A DNA stretch of 64,000 nucleotides from Caballeronia sp. Lep1P3 (GCF_022879595.1 NZ_CP084267.1:496001-560000); one strand, 5' to 3'; numbered from the stretch's first letter, positions 34,570-43,318 are shown. Translations and numbers: made by a program. The notes: generated from the letters alone by a model not told the origin.

Positions 34570-35039
34570 CTTCTGCCGAACAGCGCGCGACATTGAAGGC
34601 TCTGATCGACGAGGCCATCGCAGCCGGGGCTCGCCAGGCACGTGCGTGCGCGATGCTGGGGCTGAGCGCGCGCACCGTGCAGCGCTGGCAAGGCGCCGGT
34701 CCTGAAGCGGTGGACGGGCGCACCTTGCGCCGCCATGAGCCTGCCCACAAGCTGTCGGCCGATGAACGCGCCGAACTGCTGGCGGTGGCCAACTCTGCTG
34801 AATTCGCTCATCTGCCACCGAGCCAGATCGTGCCACGACTGGCCGACCAGCAACGCTACATTGCCTCGGAATCGACGTTTTACCGGGTGCTGCGCGAAGC
34901 GAACCAGCTCGCCCACCGGCGCAGCGAACGGCCGACCCGCGCACGCAGCAAACCGCGCGCAGTCTGCGCCGACGCGCCGAACCAGCTGTATTCCTGGGAC
35001 ATTACTTACCTGCCGGCGACGATTCGTGGACAGTTTTTT
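34566..35039 (+). pseudogene. IS3-type OrfB copy 1, 5' part (split by IS66)
   Basis: The first 158 codons of the transposase, with an HTH (QARACAMLGLSARTVQRWQ) and the first catalytic Asp in SWDITYLP. The frame then enters the inner IS66 at 35040 and stops at 35100-35102 after 20 foreign residues. The rest lies at 37671-38276. Joining them after removing the IS66 and one target copy restores 359 residues, exactly the length of the intact homologue at 45026-46105, so the insertion caused no other damage. Confidence 0.92.
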
Positions 35040-35120
35040 GTAAGCGCGAATTTATGCGCACATAGCGTCTGGGTTCGGAGCAAGGCAAGCTGCGTCCACT
35101 GATATTCTGTGGACACACCC

Positions 35121-35609
35121 ATGACTCAAACAGGTCCAGATACGGCGCTTCTCGCCGTTACCCTAGTCGGGCGCGACGGCAAGCGTCGCTACGACTCCCA
35201 ATCCAAACTTAGGCTCATCGAGGCCTGCCTGCAACCTGGTGTTTCAGTGGCCGGATTGGCGCTCAAAGCCGGCGTCAACGCGAATCTGCTGCGCCGATGG
35301 ATCAAGCTGCATGAGCAACGCCGCCGCGCCGCGGGGGCGCCGGATATTGTCGATGATGCGACGACACTCGCCGTGCCGTCGGCATTTGTGATGGTCCGCG
35401 AGGCTGGCCGCAGTGGGGTCGTTGAGCGGACCAGCATCTCAAAGCCCGACTCCGAGCCTGTGGGCACAAATCCGGCCTTGCGCTCGCAACTGACGGTGGA
35501 GATGCCCAACGGAGTGACGCTGCGGCTGGACTGCACAGCCGGCGATGCGTCGCTGGTATCGGCCATGATCGAGAGTCTGGGACGCTGCGATGTTCAGACT
35601 CGACGCTAG
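35121..35609 (+). CDS. tnpA: IS66 accessory protein TnpA (inner copy)
   Basis: From ATG 35121 it is 162 residues; GTG 35109 is an alternative start. It has the OrfA-type HTH (YDSQSKLRLIEACLQPGVSV, NANLLRRWIKLHEQRR) and a C-terminal VEMPNGVTLRLDCTAGD. It is longer than the outer-element TnpA and its middle part differs. The end overlaps tnpB by 20 bases. Confidence 0.88.
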   Translation: MTQTGPDTALLAVTLVGRDGKRRYDSQSKLRLIEACLQPGVSVAGLALKAGVNANLLRRWIKLHEQRRRAAGAPDIVDDATTLAVPSAFVMVREAGRSGVVERTSISKPDSEPVGTNPALRSQLTVEMPNGVTLRLDCTAGDASLVSAMIESLGRCDVQTRR

Positions 35610-35940
35610 ACTCAAGGTGTATGTTCATCGCGAAGCCGTCGATTTCAGGAAGTCGATCAACGGACTCGCCGCCCTGGTAGAACAGGCAGGGCTGGACCCG
35701 TTTGCGCCAGCGCTATTCGCGTTCAGCAACCAGCGCCACAATCGCATTAAGTTGCTTGGCTGGGACGGCAACGGCTTCTGGCTGATGATGAAGCGTCTCG
35801 AAGAAGACCGCTTCGCCTGGCCACGCCGGCAGCAGGCCGTGATGGAATTGACCGCCGAGCAACTGCACTGGTTGCTTGAGGGGATTGATATCGACGCAGT
35901 ACGTCGTCATCCTGCGCGACAGTATCGACACACGGGTTGA
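35590..35940 (+). CDS. tnpB: IS66 accessory protein TnpB (inner copy)
   Basis: The 116-residue protein has the conserved IS66 Orf2 sequence: DFRKSINGLAALVEQ, FAFSNQRHNRIKLLGWDGNGFWLMMKRL (the RIKLLGWDGNGFWL core is typical) and LHWLLEGIDI at the end. It starts within the last 20 bases of tnpA. A gap of 82 bases separates it from tnpC. Confidence 0.93.
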   Translation: MFRLDARLKVYVHREAVDFRKSINGLAALVEQAGLDPFAPALFAFSNQRHNRIKLLGWDGNGFWLMMKRLEEDRFAWPRRQQAVMELTAEQLHWLLEGIDIDAVRRHPARQYRHTG

Positions 35941-36022
35941 CGCATCCGTGACCCTTGAACTGGCCTCGTCGTTACAACTTCCGTAAACCCACGCGCCCGG
36001 CGATTTCGCTAAGGTAAGGGTC

Positions 36023-37609
36023 ATGTCAGCCCCCGATTCCACCGCCGGTCTGCCGCCCGAAGTGCTCGCCTACATCCGCGAGCTCGAGGCAAGCAACCGG
36101 GACTTGAAGGCACGCGTCGAGCAACTCGAGGAGCTGTTTCGCCTCGCGCAACTCAAGCGCTTCGCGCCGAGCAGCGAGAAGCTCAAGGATCGCGTGTTCG
36201 ACGAAGCCGAGCAGGTCGCCGCGGTGGAACCTGTCGAAGACGATCCGGACGGTGTCTTCGCGTTGCCCGCCACCAGCCTGCCTGCCGTGGATGCTCCACC
36301 CCATCAGAAGCGCGGTCGCAAACCACTGCCCGCCGATCTGCCCCGCACCCGTATCGAATACGACCTGCCCGAAGACCAAAAGGTCTGCCCGTGCTGCAAG
36401 GGCGCGATGCACCGGATGGGCGAGCAGACCTGTGAGCAGTTGCATATCGAGCTCAAGGCATCGGTATTGCAACACGTGCGCTTCAAATATGCGTGTCGCC
36501 ATTGCGAGCGCCACGCCGAACATACGCCGGTTGTGATCGCTTCCATGCCGACGCAGCCGCTGCCAGGAAGCAACGCGAGCCCGGCAATGATCGCTACGGT
36601 GATGACGGCCAAATACGCGGACGGCACACCGCTGTATCGCATGGAAGAGGCGCTGACTCGCTCGAACATTGCGGTCAGTCGCGGTACGCTGGCACACTGG
36701 ATTATCCGTCCCGCCGAGCTGCACCTGTCCCGTCTGTATGAAGCGATGCGCAGAACACTGCTTGCGCAGTCCCTGCTTCATGGCGACGAGACGACAGTGC
36801 AGGTGCTCAAGGAAGACGGCAAGACAGCGCAGAGCAAGTCGTACATGTGGGTGTATCGCAGCGCCAAAGACAGTACCGAACCGGTCGTGCTGTTCGAATA
36901 TCAGCCAGGACGCGGGCAGCAATATCCGCAGGCCTTTCTGGGCGGCTACGCCGGAACGCTGATGACCGACGGGTACAGTGCGTGGCGCACGCTGGAAGGT
37001 GTGACCCATCTCGGATGCATGGCTCACGCGCGCCGCGGGTTTGATGAGGCGTACAAGGCTCACAGGAAACCCGACGGCCGCGCACGCAAGGCGCTCGAAT
37101 ACTTCAAGGCGCTTTACCAGGTTGAGACCCTCGCACGCGGCGTACTGCCCGAAGGTCGAAGCCGTGCCGAGCACACGTATGAGTTGCGCCAGGCGCACAG
37201 CGTGCCTCTGCTGGAGGCGTTCAAAATCTGGCTCGATGAACAGGCGTCGCAAGTGCTGCCTGAAAGTCTGACCGGCAAGGCTATCAGCTACACACGCAAT
37301 CAGTGGGCATACCTGCGACGCTATGTCGATGATGGGGTCTCACCCATCGACAACAATCTGCTCGAGCGCGACATCCGCCCATTTACGACCGGAAGAAAGG
37401 CATGGCTGTTCAGCGACACAGTCGCTGGCGCGAAGGCCAGTGCGATCATCTACAGCTTGATGCTGACGTGCCGTGCATGCGGAGTCGAGCCGTATGCCTA
37501 TCTGCTGCGCGTGCTGACCGAGCTGCCGCAGCGCTCAGCGGATGCCGATATCCGGGACCTGCTCCCATTCAACTTCACGAAGCGGAACGACGAATCCGCG
37601 TCAACGTGA
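36023..37609 (+). CDS. tnpC: IS66 transposase TnpC (inner copy)
   Basis: The 528-residue protein is a full-length IS66 DDE transposase. It has an N-terminal coiled coil (IRELEASNRDLKARVEQLEE), a zinc-type block (KVCPCCKGAMHRMG, YACRHCERHAEH), the catalytic start LLHGDETTVQVL and a late SPIDNNLLERDIRPFTTGRK containing the final acidic residue. All motifs are intact. GTAAGGG before the start serves as a weak ribosome-binding site. Confidence 0.95.
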   Translation: MSAPDSTAGLPPEVLAYIRELEASNRDLKARVEQLEELFRLAQLKRFAPSSEKLKDRVFDEAEQVAAVEPVEDDPDGVFALPATSLPAVDAPPHQKRGRKPLPADLPRTRIEYDLPEDQKVCPCCKGAMHRMGEQTCEQLHIELKASVLQHVRFKYACRHCERHAEHTPVVIASMPTQPLPGSNASPAMIATVMTAKYADGTPLYRMEEALTRSNIAVSRGTLAHWIIRPAELHLSRLYEAMRRTLLAQSLLHGDETTVQVLKEDGKTAQSKSYMWVYRSAKDSTEPVVLFEYQPGRGQQYPQAFLGGYAGTLMTDGYSAWRTLEGVTHLGCMAHARRGFDEAYKAHRKPDGRARKALEYFKALYQVETLARGVLPEGRSRAEHTYELRQAHSVPLLEAFKIWLDEQASQVLPESLTGKAISYTRNQWAYLRRYVDDGVSPIDNNLLERDIRPFTTGRKAWLFSDTVAGAKASAIIYSLMLTCRACGVEPYAYLLRVLTELPQRSADADIRDLLPFNFTKRNDESAST

Positions 37610-37670
37610 TCGAGCGCAGATTATTCAGTGGTCCGCCGTGGTGCGTGTTAATTCGCGCTTACAGTTTTTT

Positions 37671-38276
37671 TATCTGTATCTGTTTCTCGATGTCTTCAGC
37701 CGAAAGATTGTCGGCTGGCAGGTCTATGCCGAGGAAAGCAGCGCGCTGGCCAGCGAAGTCCTCAGAGACCTTTGCGCACGCGAATCGATACAGCCCGAAC
37801 AGGTGATCCTGCACTCCGATAACGGCGGCCCGATGAAAGGCGCGACGATGCTCGCTACCCTCCAGGCGCTGGGCGTCATGCCGTCGCTCAGTCGCCCCGG
37901 CGTGAGCAACGACAACCCCTATTCCGAGTCGCTTTTCAAGACCCTGAAGTACCGGCCTGCCTATCCTCTCAAGGCGTTCGATACCCTGTTCGCCGCGCGC
38001 ACCTGGGTGGGCGCGCTGGTGCGCTGGTACAACGAGGAGCATCGACACAGCGCGATCCGGTTCGTGACGCCGGCGCAGCGTCATGCCAACCTCGATCAGG
38101 ACATTTTGCTTCGACGCACTGCGCTTTACCAGGCGGCAAGGCAGCGCAATCCGCTCCGATGGAAAGGCCCCACCCGCAACTGGCAGCGCGTTGACACCGT
38201 GCATCTGAATCCCGATCGCATCGATAACCCGGGCGTCACACTACAACGTCGCAAGCAGGAGAGAAAAGCCGCCTGA
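37671..38276 (+). pseudogene. IS3-type OrfB copy 1, 3' part
   Basis: These 201 codons plus stop continue the transposase begun at 34566: YLYLFLDVFSRKIVGWQV, the second catalytic Asp in LHSDNGGP and the final Glu in NPYSESLFKTLKY. An open frame from 37542 reads in from the inner IS66 and does not represent a native start. Alone, this part lacks the first catalytic Asp and the DNA-binding region, so it cannot be active. Confidence 0.92.
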
Positions 38277-38426
38277 TATTTATTCGTTGAGGCGACAACT
38301 AGCTTGAAAATTTCCGATTGCCGATCATGGGCACGATCCCCGTGATCTATACGAATTCCACCACGACAGCACCATCATGCCTCACGCGCGCGCGAATGAG
38401 GAACTGGCCCAGCCGAGTCGCTTACT

Positions 38427-38819
38427 CAGCAGGAGAAACCCGAAGACTTCGTCATTGCGACCGGCGTCCAATACAGCGTGCGGGAGTTCGTTCAGCGCGC
38501 CGCGATCGAACTGGGCATCGAAGTGCGCTTCGAAGGCAGCGGCGCGAACGAGGTCGGGATCGTGCATCGTGTTCATGACAGTCAGCACCGCATCGCGCCG
38601 GGAACGGTCATCGTGCGGGTCGATCCGCGCTATTACCGTCCGACCGAAGTGGAGACGTTGCTGGGCGATCCGTCCAAGGCGCATGTCAAGCTCGGCTGGA
38701 CACCGTCGATCAGCTTCAACGCACTAGTCAGGGAAATGGTGCTGGCGGATTATCAGCTTGCCAAACGGGATGCGCTTGTGACGCTGGCCGGATATCGCGC
38801 GCTGCAACACCATGAATAG
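38427..38819 (+). pseudogene. gmd: GDP-mannose 4,6-dehydratase, 3' remnant
   Basis: The fragment starts two bases after the outer IS66 end and continues in one frame to TGA near 38817-38819. [20 protein letters not shown] and [20 protein letters not shown] are hallmark C-terminal motifs of GMD, which makes GDP-4-keto-6-deoxymannose. About 130 residues remain of a family length near 345, so the Rossmann part with TGxxGxxG and the catalytic YxxxK is gone. No 5' part was found left of the IS66 or elsewhere in the window. The gene is therefore deleted, not merely interrupted. Confidence 0.92.
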
Positions 38820-38875
38820 TGCGAGCGAAGGGGAGTTCAGATCAAAGGCGGTACAGACTCTTTCGAGGAGCCGGC

Positions 38876-40111
38876 ATGATCGTGTTCATTGCACCGTACA
38901 GCGCCGCGAGGCGCGGGAGCAATCGGAACCTCGGCGCCACGCGCAAGATCGAGTTCTTTCTGGCGATGGCCGCGCGCATGACGAGCAACGTCGTGCTCGT
39001 GAACACGCTGCATGAGAGTACGAAGTGGGTGCCGCGTGAAGTTCGCAAATGCACGGTCGGCAATGTACGAATTCGCGAAATTGCACTCCGTCGCTATCCC
39101 GTGCGCATCCTCGGTAAGTTTCTGAACCTGCTCGAAGTCGATGCAGTGAGTCGTGAAGTAGCGCAGTTTGGCCGGCCAGACGCAGTATGGATCTATAACG
39201 CTTACGCGTTCGAGGTGATGCTTGCGCGCGCACTGACGCGCGATTTCGGCGCGCGACTCATCTTCCAGTTCGATGACTGGATGCTAGCGCGTCGTTCCTT
39301 GCATCCAAAACCGCTGATCGACTTTCTCGCCTGGCGTTATCTGCTTCCGCCGCCTTCGGTGTGCCTGGCGGTGAACGATCATGTCGCGGCTCGCGAGCAT
39401 GAGCGTAGCGGCCGTCCAGTGTTGCCGTGCCCGGGCGTGGTCTCCAATGAACTGGTCGCCGCCTGCGCGGGACGTCAGCCATTCCAGAAGCCCGATTCCG
39501 GGCGAACGGTCGTAGGCTATTTCGGCGGCTTGTGGCCTGAGAAAGGCGCTGATCTCGTGCTCGAACTCGTGAAACGATCGAGCGGACGCTTTCTCTTCCA
39601 CGTCTGCGGCAACGGCCCGCTCGCCGATGCATTCGCAGAAGTCAGTCGATTATCCGGCGATGTGCGCTTTCATGGACAGGTGGACGATGCGACGCTGTTC
39701 GATCTGATCGCGGAGTGCGACGTTCTTGTCAATGTGCACGCGTCCATCGAAAAGATGGGCAACGGGGTCTTTCCGTTCAAGGTCGTTGAGTATGTCGCGT
39801 CAGGCCGGCTCGTGATATCCACCGATCTCCCGCCGATGAGCTTGCACGATGTGATAGAAGCGGTGCACTTCGTTGCGCCTCGCGTCGAATCGATTCAGGA
39901 TGCGCTGTCCGACGCACCACACCTTTACGCGGTCAAGCGACAGAAGATCGAGAAGGCGATGGCCGTGACGCGCGATATGCTGTCCGCGAACGCGCTCGAA
40001 CATGCCATCACCTCTATGCTCTTCGGTCCGCAACCATCGCCGGATGAACGCGCCGACGACGCCGATGCTGTCAAGCCAAACTCCAATCGCGAGGAACATC
40101 GACATGCCTGA
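38876..40111 (+). CDS. GT4-type glycosyltransferase
   Basis: From ATG 38876, with GAGGAG just before, the protein is 411 residues. N-terminal FIAPYSAARRGSNRNLGATRK with the GSNRNLG loop suits the acceptor side. The C-terminal GT-B half shows VGYFGGLWPEKGADLVLELV, VRFHGQVDDATLFDLIAECD and the sugar-nucleotide block VFPFKVVEYVASGR. It transfers a sugar in the cytoplasm during repeat-unit assembly. The frame is open to 38819, but the ribosome-binding site favours 38876. Confidence 0.88.
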   Translation: MIVFIAPYSAARRGSNRNLGATRKIEFFLAMAARMTSNVVLVNTLHESTKWVPREVRKCTVGNVRIREIALRRYPVRILGKFLNLLEVDAVSREVAQFGRPDAVWIYNAYAFEVMLARALTRDFGARLIFQFDDWMLARRSLHPKPLIDFLAWRYLLPPPSVCLAVNDHVAAREHERSGRPVLPCPGVVSNELVAACAGRQPFQKPDSGRTVVGYFGGLWPEKGADLVLELVKRSSGRFLFHVCGNGPLADAFAEVSRLSGDVRFHGQVDDATLFDLIAECDVLVNVHASIEKMGNGVFPFKVVEYVASGRLVISTDLPPMSLHDVIEAVHFVAPRVESIQDALSDAPHLYAVKRQKIEKAMAVTRDMLSANALEHAITSMLFGPQPSPDERADDADAVKPNSNREEHRHA

Positions 40112-40304
40112 AAGGACGAGTCGGCAATATGATTCTAATGAGGCGTTCGAACGCGTGAGGATGCTCGTCGAACGCGCCGACATGCTGCGCATGCAATCCG
40201 CTGCGGTGCCGCTGAAGGATTTGAAGGCGATACTCGAGTCATACGAGACGGTGTGCATGCACTCGAACGGATCTGGCGCACGGCCGCGCGTCGTGAACCT
40301 CTAG
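40104..40304 (+). CDS. Small hypothetical protein, 66 residues
   Basis: ATG 40104 lies inside the end of the glycosyltransferase gene with GAGGAAC six bases upstream, a good ribosome-binding site. The product (MPERTSRQ..) is hydrophilic and mostly helical, with FERVRMLVERADMLRMQ and LKDLKAILESYE, and no membrane segment. It fits neatly between two operon genes, ending 12 bases before the aldo/keto reductase start. The family is not recognised. Confidence 0.6.
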   Translation: MPERTSRQYDSNEAFERVRMLVERADMLRMQSAAVPLKDLKAILESYETVCMHSNGSGARPRVVNL

Positions 40305-40316
40305 CGAGAGCTTGCC

Positions 40317-41132
40317 GTGCGCACCGTCCTACTGACCGGAACGCCAGTCGTGGTCTCGCGATTTGTCTTCGGTACCGCCGGGCTGTTCAACAGCGGCTCC
40401 GAGAAAACGAGGCGGCGGCTGCTGTTTTCTGCCGCCGATGCCGGCTTCACTCATTTCGATACCGCACCTTACTATGGCTTCGGCCTCGCCGAGCGCGACC
40501 TGAGCTGCGTGCTGAAACAGCGCCCGGACGTCACGGTGACGACCAAGGTAGGCCTTTACTCGCCCGGCGGCGAAGAGCAAAGCGCCGCCGCCGATTTCAT
40601 GCGCAAGGCAAGCGGTCGATTGCTGCGAGCGGTCTCCCGGCCTCAGGTGGACTTCTCGCTGAGCCGCGCGCAACGAACCTTCGAAGGCAGCCTGCGCCGT
40701 CTCGGTCGCGATGTCATCGACATCTATACGCTGCATGATCCGGACCTTAAGCTGATCGACACCGACGAGTGGTTGCGATGGCTGGAAAGCCTTATTCACG
40801 CGGGCAAAGTGCGCACGTTCGGACTCGCGCTCACTCGCGAGAAGGCGGAGCCGTTTCTCGCGGCCGGCTCCCAACTCACTCGCTTTATTCAGGTTCACGA
40901 CAGCCTGGACACGCGTGAAGCCGACATCCTTACGCGTTATCGAAAGCCGTTTCAAATCACTTACGGTTATGTTTCCGCGTCCCGCAGGGCAGGGTCGCCG
41001 CTGCCGGTGTCGGAAGTGCTGCGCCAGGCGCTCGAGCGCAATGCCGATGGCGCCATCATCGTCAGCACGACACAGCCATCGCGCTTATCCCAATACGCAC
41101 GCCTTGTCGATGAGCGCACTCATGCTTCGTGA
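40317..41132 (+). CDS. Aldo/keto reductase
   Basis: The 271-residue protein starts at GTG 40317, preceded by GAGAG. It has an AKR barrel: catalytic-type Asp and Tyr in FTHFDTAPYYGFGLAE, Lys in VTVTTKVGLYSP, and His in DIYTLHDPDL. It is shorter than most AKRs at the C terminus. In the exopolysaccharide locus it may reduce or oxidise a nucleotide-linked sugar; the substrate is not known. It overlaps the GMC gene. Confidence 0.85.
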   Translation: MRTVLLTGTPVVVSRFVFGTAGLFNSGSEKTRRRLLFSAADAGFTHFDTAPYYGFGLAERDLSCVLKQRPDVTVTTKVGLYSPGGEEQSAAADFMRKASGRLLRAVSRPQVDFSLSRAQRTFEGSLRRLGRDVIDIYTLHDPDLKLIDTDEWLRWLESLIHAGKVRTFGLALTREKAEPFLAAGSQLTRFIQVHDSLDTREADILTRYRKPFQITYGYVSASRRAGSPLPVSEVLRQALERNADGAIIVSTTQPSRLSQYARLVDERTHAS

Positions 41133-42672
41133 TCTGAACGGTAAAGGAAAGGTGTCGCTCGAGGCGGATTTCATCGTGATAGGCGCGGGTACAGTCGGGT
41201 TGCCCACGAGCGTGCTGCTTGCGCGCAAGACCGGAAAGACCGTCATCTGCCTCGAAACGGGCGGGCTGCGCCAGCAGCAGGACACGCATCCGCTCAACGA
41301 AGTCGTGCAACTCGGCATGGCGTACAAAGGCGCGTCGCATGGGCGCTTCCGATGCCTGGGTGGCACCTCGATGCGCTGGGGCGGCGCGCTGATTCCGTTC
41401 CAGCATTCGGACCTCAGCAATGCAAGATGGCCCATCGAACTCGATGAACTGACGCCGTTCATCTCCGATGTCGAGCGTCTTTTTTCCCTCGACTCCGGCC
41501 CGTATTCGGATCAGTCTTTTCCGTTCGATCTCGGCGAGACGCATGTGAATCGTCTCGCGAAATGGCCGAGATTCACAAAGCGCAATGTCGCCGCGCTGCT
41601 GAGCGCCGAACTTGCCGCGGCGGGCAACCTACACGTATGGCTCAACGCCCATGTCGTGCAAATCAGGACTGATGCCGCGCGCGTTCATCTGGAAGCCGTT
41701 TCGCCAAACGGCGACCGCTTGACAGTCGAAGGCGGGAGACTCATCGTCGCGGCGGGGGCGATCGAAACGACGCGGCTGGCGTTACTGATCGACCGGCAAA
41801 ACGGCGGTGCGGTTTCGGCCGTGACGCCGGCGCTTGGCCGTTACTTCGCGGATCATATCTCTGCGGAAGTGGCGGAGATCGTTCCTTCCAGGCATGACGT
41901 GCTGAACAAGATCGTCGGCTTTCGATTCAGCGCGGCGGGTTCGATGCGCAACATCCGCTTCGAACTGGCGCCGCAGTCGCCTGCGCGCCAAGCGGTTCCT
42001 CCGGGCTTCTGTCATATCGGCTTCAAGATAGAGAAGCCGGGTGGTTTCGATGTCGTGCGCGCCGTGCTCCAGAGTGTGCAAAAGCGCCGCCTGCCGCAAC
42101 CGCGCGTGGTCTGCGACCTGATCGCCAATGCGCCGTGGCTCACGCGCGCAGTCTGGTGGCGTCTCATCAACAAACGTCTGCTTTTCCCGGCTCATTCGCG
42201 GCTCATCGTACATGCAGTCGTCGAACAAGTTTCGACTTGCGATAACCGCATCGAACTCAGTCAGACACGGTGCGACCGGTTCGGGCTGCCGCTTGCGGAA
42301 ATCACATGGTCGGTGACCGAGACGGACAAGCGGAACGTCGTTCAGACTTCGGACCTCTTCAGGAAGACATGGGAGACGACCTCCTTCGCGCGGATGGGCG
42401 CGTGGAAGCCTCTCGAACGTGAGCGCATCTGGAACAGCCTCGATGACTCGGAAGGAATCTTTCATCCGACCGGATCGACCCGCATGGGCGCGACCCCGGC
42501 GGAGGGCGTGGTCGATAAAGATCTCAATCTCTTTGGTGTTGCCAACGTGCAATTGCTCGCCACGTCCGTTCTGCCGACGGGAGGCGGTGCGAATCCCACA
42601 ATGATGCTGCTCCTGCTCGCCATGCGCTGTGTCAATCGACACGCGAACGAATGTGTTCGGCCAGAAGCTTGA
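41110..42672 (+). CDS. GMC-type FAD-dependent oxidoreductase
   Basis: From ATG 41110 (ATG 41122 possible) the protein is 520 residues. It has an N-terminal FAD dinucleotide motif (DFIVIGAGTVGLPTS) and a middle AGAIETTRLALL block. The typical C-terminal GMC_oxred_C segment is GSTRMGATPAEGVVDKDL with PTGGGANPTMMLLLLAMR. Such enzymes oxidise sugar or alcohol hydroxyls. It overlaps the aldo/keto reductase gene by about 23 bases. AKR plus GMC side by side suggests an oxidised or epimerised sugar in the polymer, which is an inference. Confidence 0.88.
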   Translation: MSALMLRDLNGKGKVSLEADFIVIGAGTVGLPTSVLLARKTGKTVICLETGGLRQQQDTHPLNEVVQLGMAYKGASHGRFRCLGGTSMRWGGALIPFQHSDLSNARWPIELDELTPFISDVERLFSLDSGPYSDQSFPFDLGETHVNRLAKWPRFTKRNVAALLSAELAAAGNLHVWLNAHVVQIRTDAARVHLEAVSPNGDRLTVEGGRLIVAAGAIETTRLALLIDRQNGGAVSAVTPALGRYFADHISAEVAEIVPSRHDVLNKIVGFRFSAAGSMRNIRFELAPQSPARQAVPPGFCHIGFKIEKPGGFDVVRAVLQSVQKRRLPQPRVVCDLIANAPWLTRAVWWRLINKRLLFPAHSRLIVHAVVEQVSTCDNRIELSQTRCDRFGLPLAEITWSVTETDKRNVVQTSDLFRKTWETTSFARMGAWKPLERERIWNSLDDSEGIFHPTGSTRMGATPAEGVVDKDLNLFGVANVQLLATSVLPTGGGANPTMMLLLLAMRCVNRHANECVRPEA

Positions 42673-42688
42673 TGCTTTCCGCCAACCG
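42659..42688 (+). promoter_or_regulatory. 21-bp-spaced GCCA direct repeat, site 3
   Basis: GGCCAGAAG (GCCA at 42660) and CCGCCAACC (GCCAA at 42681) are 21 bases apart, with CTTGATGCTTT between. The left half overlaps the end of the GMC gene and the pair lies about 100 bases before the interrupted GT4 gene. The centre matches site 1 (TTGATG-TTT) almost base for base. Confidence 0.6.
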
Positions 42689-42778
42689 CATGTAAGCGCG
42701 TGAAGCGAACACTATCGTGGCTTTTACAGATGAGAGAAGGATAACGAAGCATTCAGGCGAAGCAGGGAGAACGTTCGA

Positions 42779-43240
42779 TTGAGAACACTTCACATCATTT
42801 CATCGGTTCAGAGACAATACGGCGGACCGCCGGAAGTCCTCAAGCGACTCGCGGGAGAACTGCGCAACGCTGGCCATGTCATCGATGTGGTGTGTCTGGA
42901 CGATCCCGCAGATGTCGATGAAGACGACGCGGCCTTTGCGCGAGTGATCCGGCTCGGACACCGTCTGGGCAGGTACCGATTCAACCTCGAACTCGTGCGA
43001 TGGCTCAAGCATCACGTCAGCGAATACGACGCGATCGTCCTTGATGGACTGTGGCAATTCCATAGCGCCGCCGTGTTGTTTGCCTTGCGCCTGCGCAACG
43101 TTCCGTACTACGTCGTGCCGCACGGGATGCTCGGTCCATGCAGCAATGATCCGCATGGATTCAGGCATGTGAAGAAGCTCGTGTACTGGGTGCTCATCGA
43201 GCGGCATATCGTCGGCGGCGCGAAGGCTGTGCTCTTCTCG
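42779..43240 (+). pseudogene. GT4-type glycosyltransferase, 5' part (split by IS21)
   Basis: The start is TTG 42779. The first 154 codons of a GT-B glycosyltransferase: IISSVQRQYGGPPEVLKRLA with the GGPP loop, then DAIVLDGLWQFHSAAVLFAL and YVVPHGMLGP. The frame is broken at 43241 by the IS21 element. It resumes at 47564 after the second CTTCTCG target copy. Joined, the two parts give 390 residues, a normal length, with no other mutation. Unless excised, the enzyme is lost. Confidence 0.92.
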
Positions 43241-43318
43241 CCCGGACGGGCAGTTCAAATTCCTCCACTTATGGGCGCCCAAATTCCCCCACCCCGTAAC
43301 GCAGGACGTCGTCGAGTT

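Larger units (their letters stand above)
35040..37662 (+). mobile_element. Inner IS66-family element
   Basis: The ends are GTAAGCGCGAATT (35040) and the reverse AATTCGCGCTTAC (ending 37662). Perfect 8-base target duplications AGTTTTTT flank it at 35032-35039 and 37663-37670. The length is 2623 bases, and it carries tnpA, tnpB and tnpC, all open. It is a different IS66 type from the outer element: the proteins are only distantly similar and the inverted repeats differ after GTAAGCG. Clean borders and intact genes point to a late insertion. Confidence 0.96.
34007..38316 (+). mobile_element. IS3-type element copy 1, split by an inner IS66
   Basis: Both ends have CTAGTTGTCGCCTC-type inverted repeats (inner part from 34020 and to 38302). 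They extend outward to CCCCGGCG at 34007 and AATTTCCG ending at 38316. These outer borders were fixed by comparison with copy 2 (44987-46664), which has the same ends in a different gene. Five-base flanks ATTGC (34002-34006 and 38317-38321) are the target duplication. Without the inner IS66 and its extra target copy the element is 1679 bases. It sits in the non-coding tail of the outer IS66. Confidence 0.85.
30147..38425 (+). mobile_element. Outer IS66-family element, host of three nested ISs
   Basis: The left end GTAAGCGACTCGGC (30147-30160) is repeated in inverted orientation at the right end (38412-38425). Between them lie tnpA, tnpB and tnpC of IS66 plus three other elements nested inside. 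Without them the element would be about 2.6 kb. The flanks, ACTATGTC before and TCAGCAGG after, do not match, so the expected 8-bp target duplication is missing. The right neighbour is a gmd fragment lacking its 5' part. An IS-linked deletion on one side explains both facts. Confidence 0.88.
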
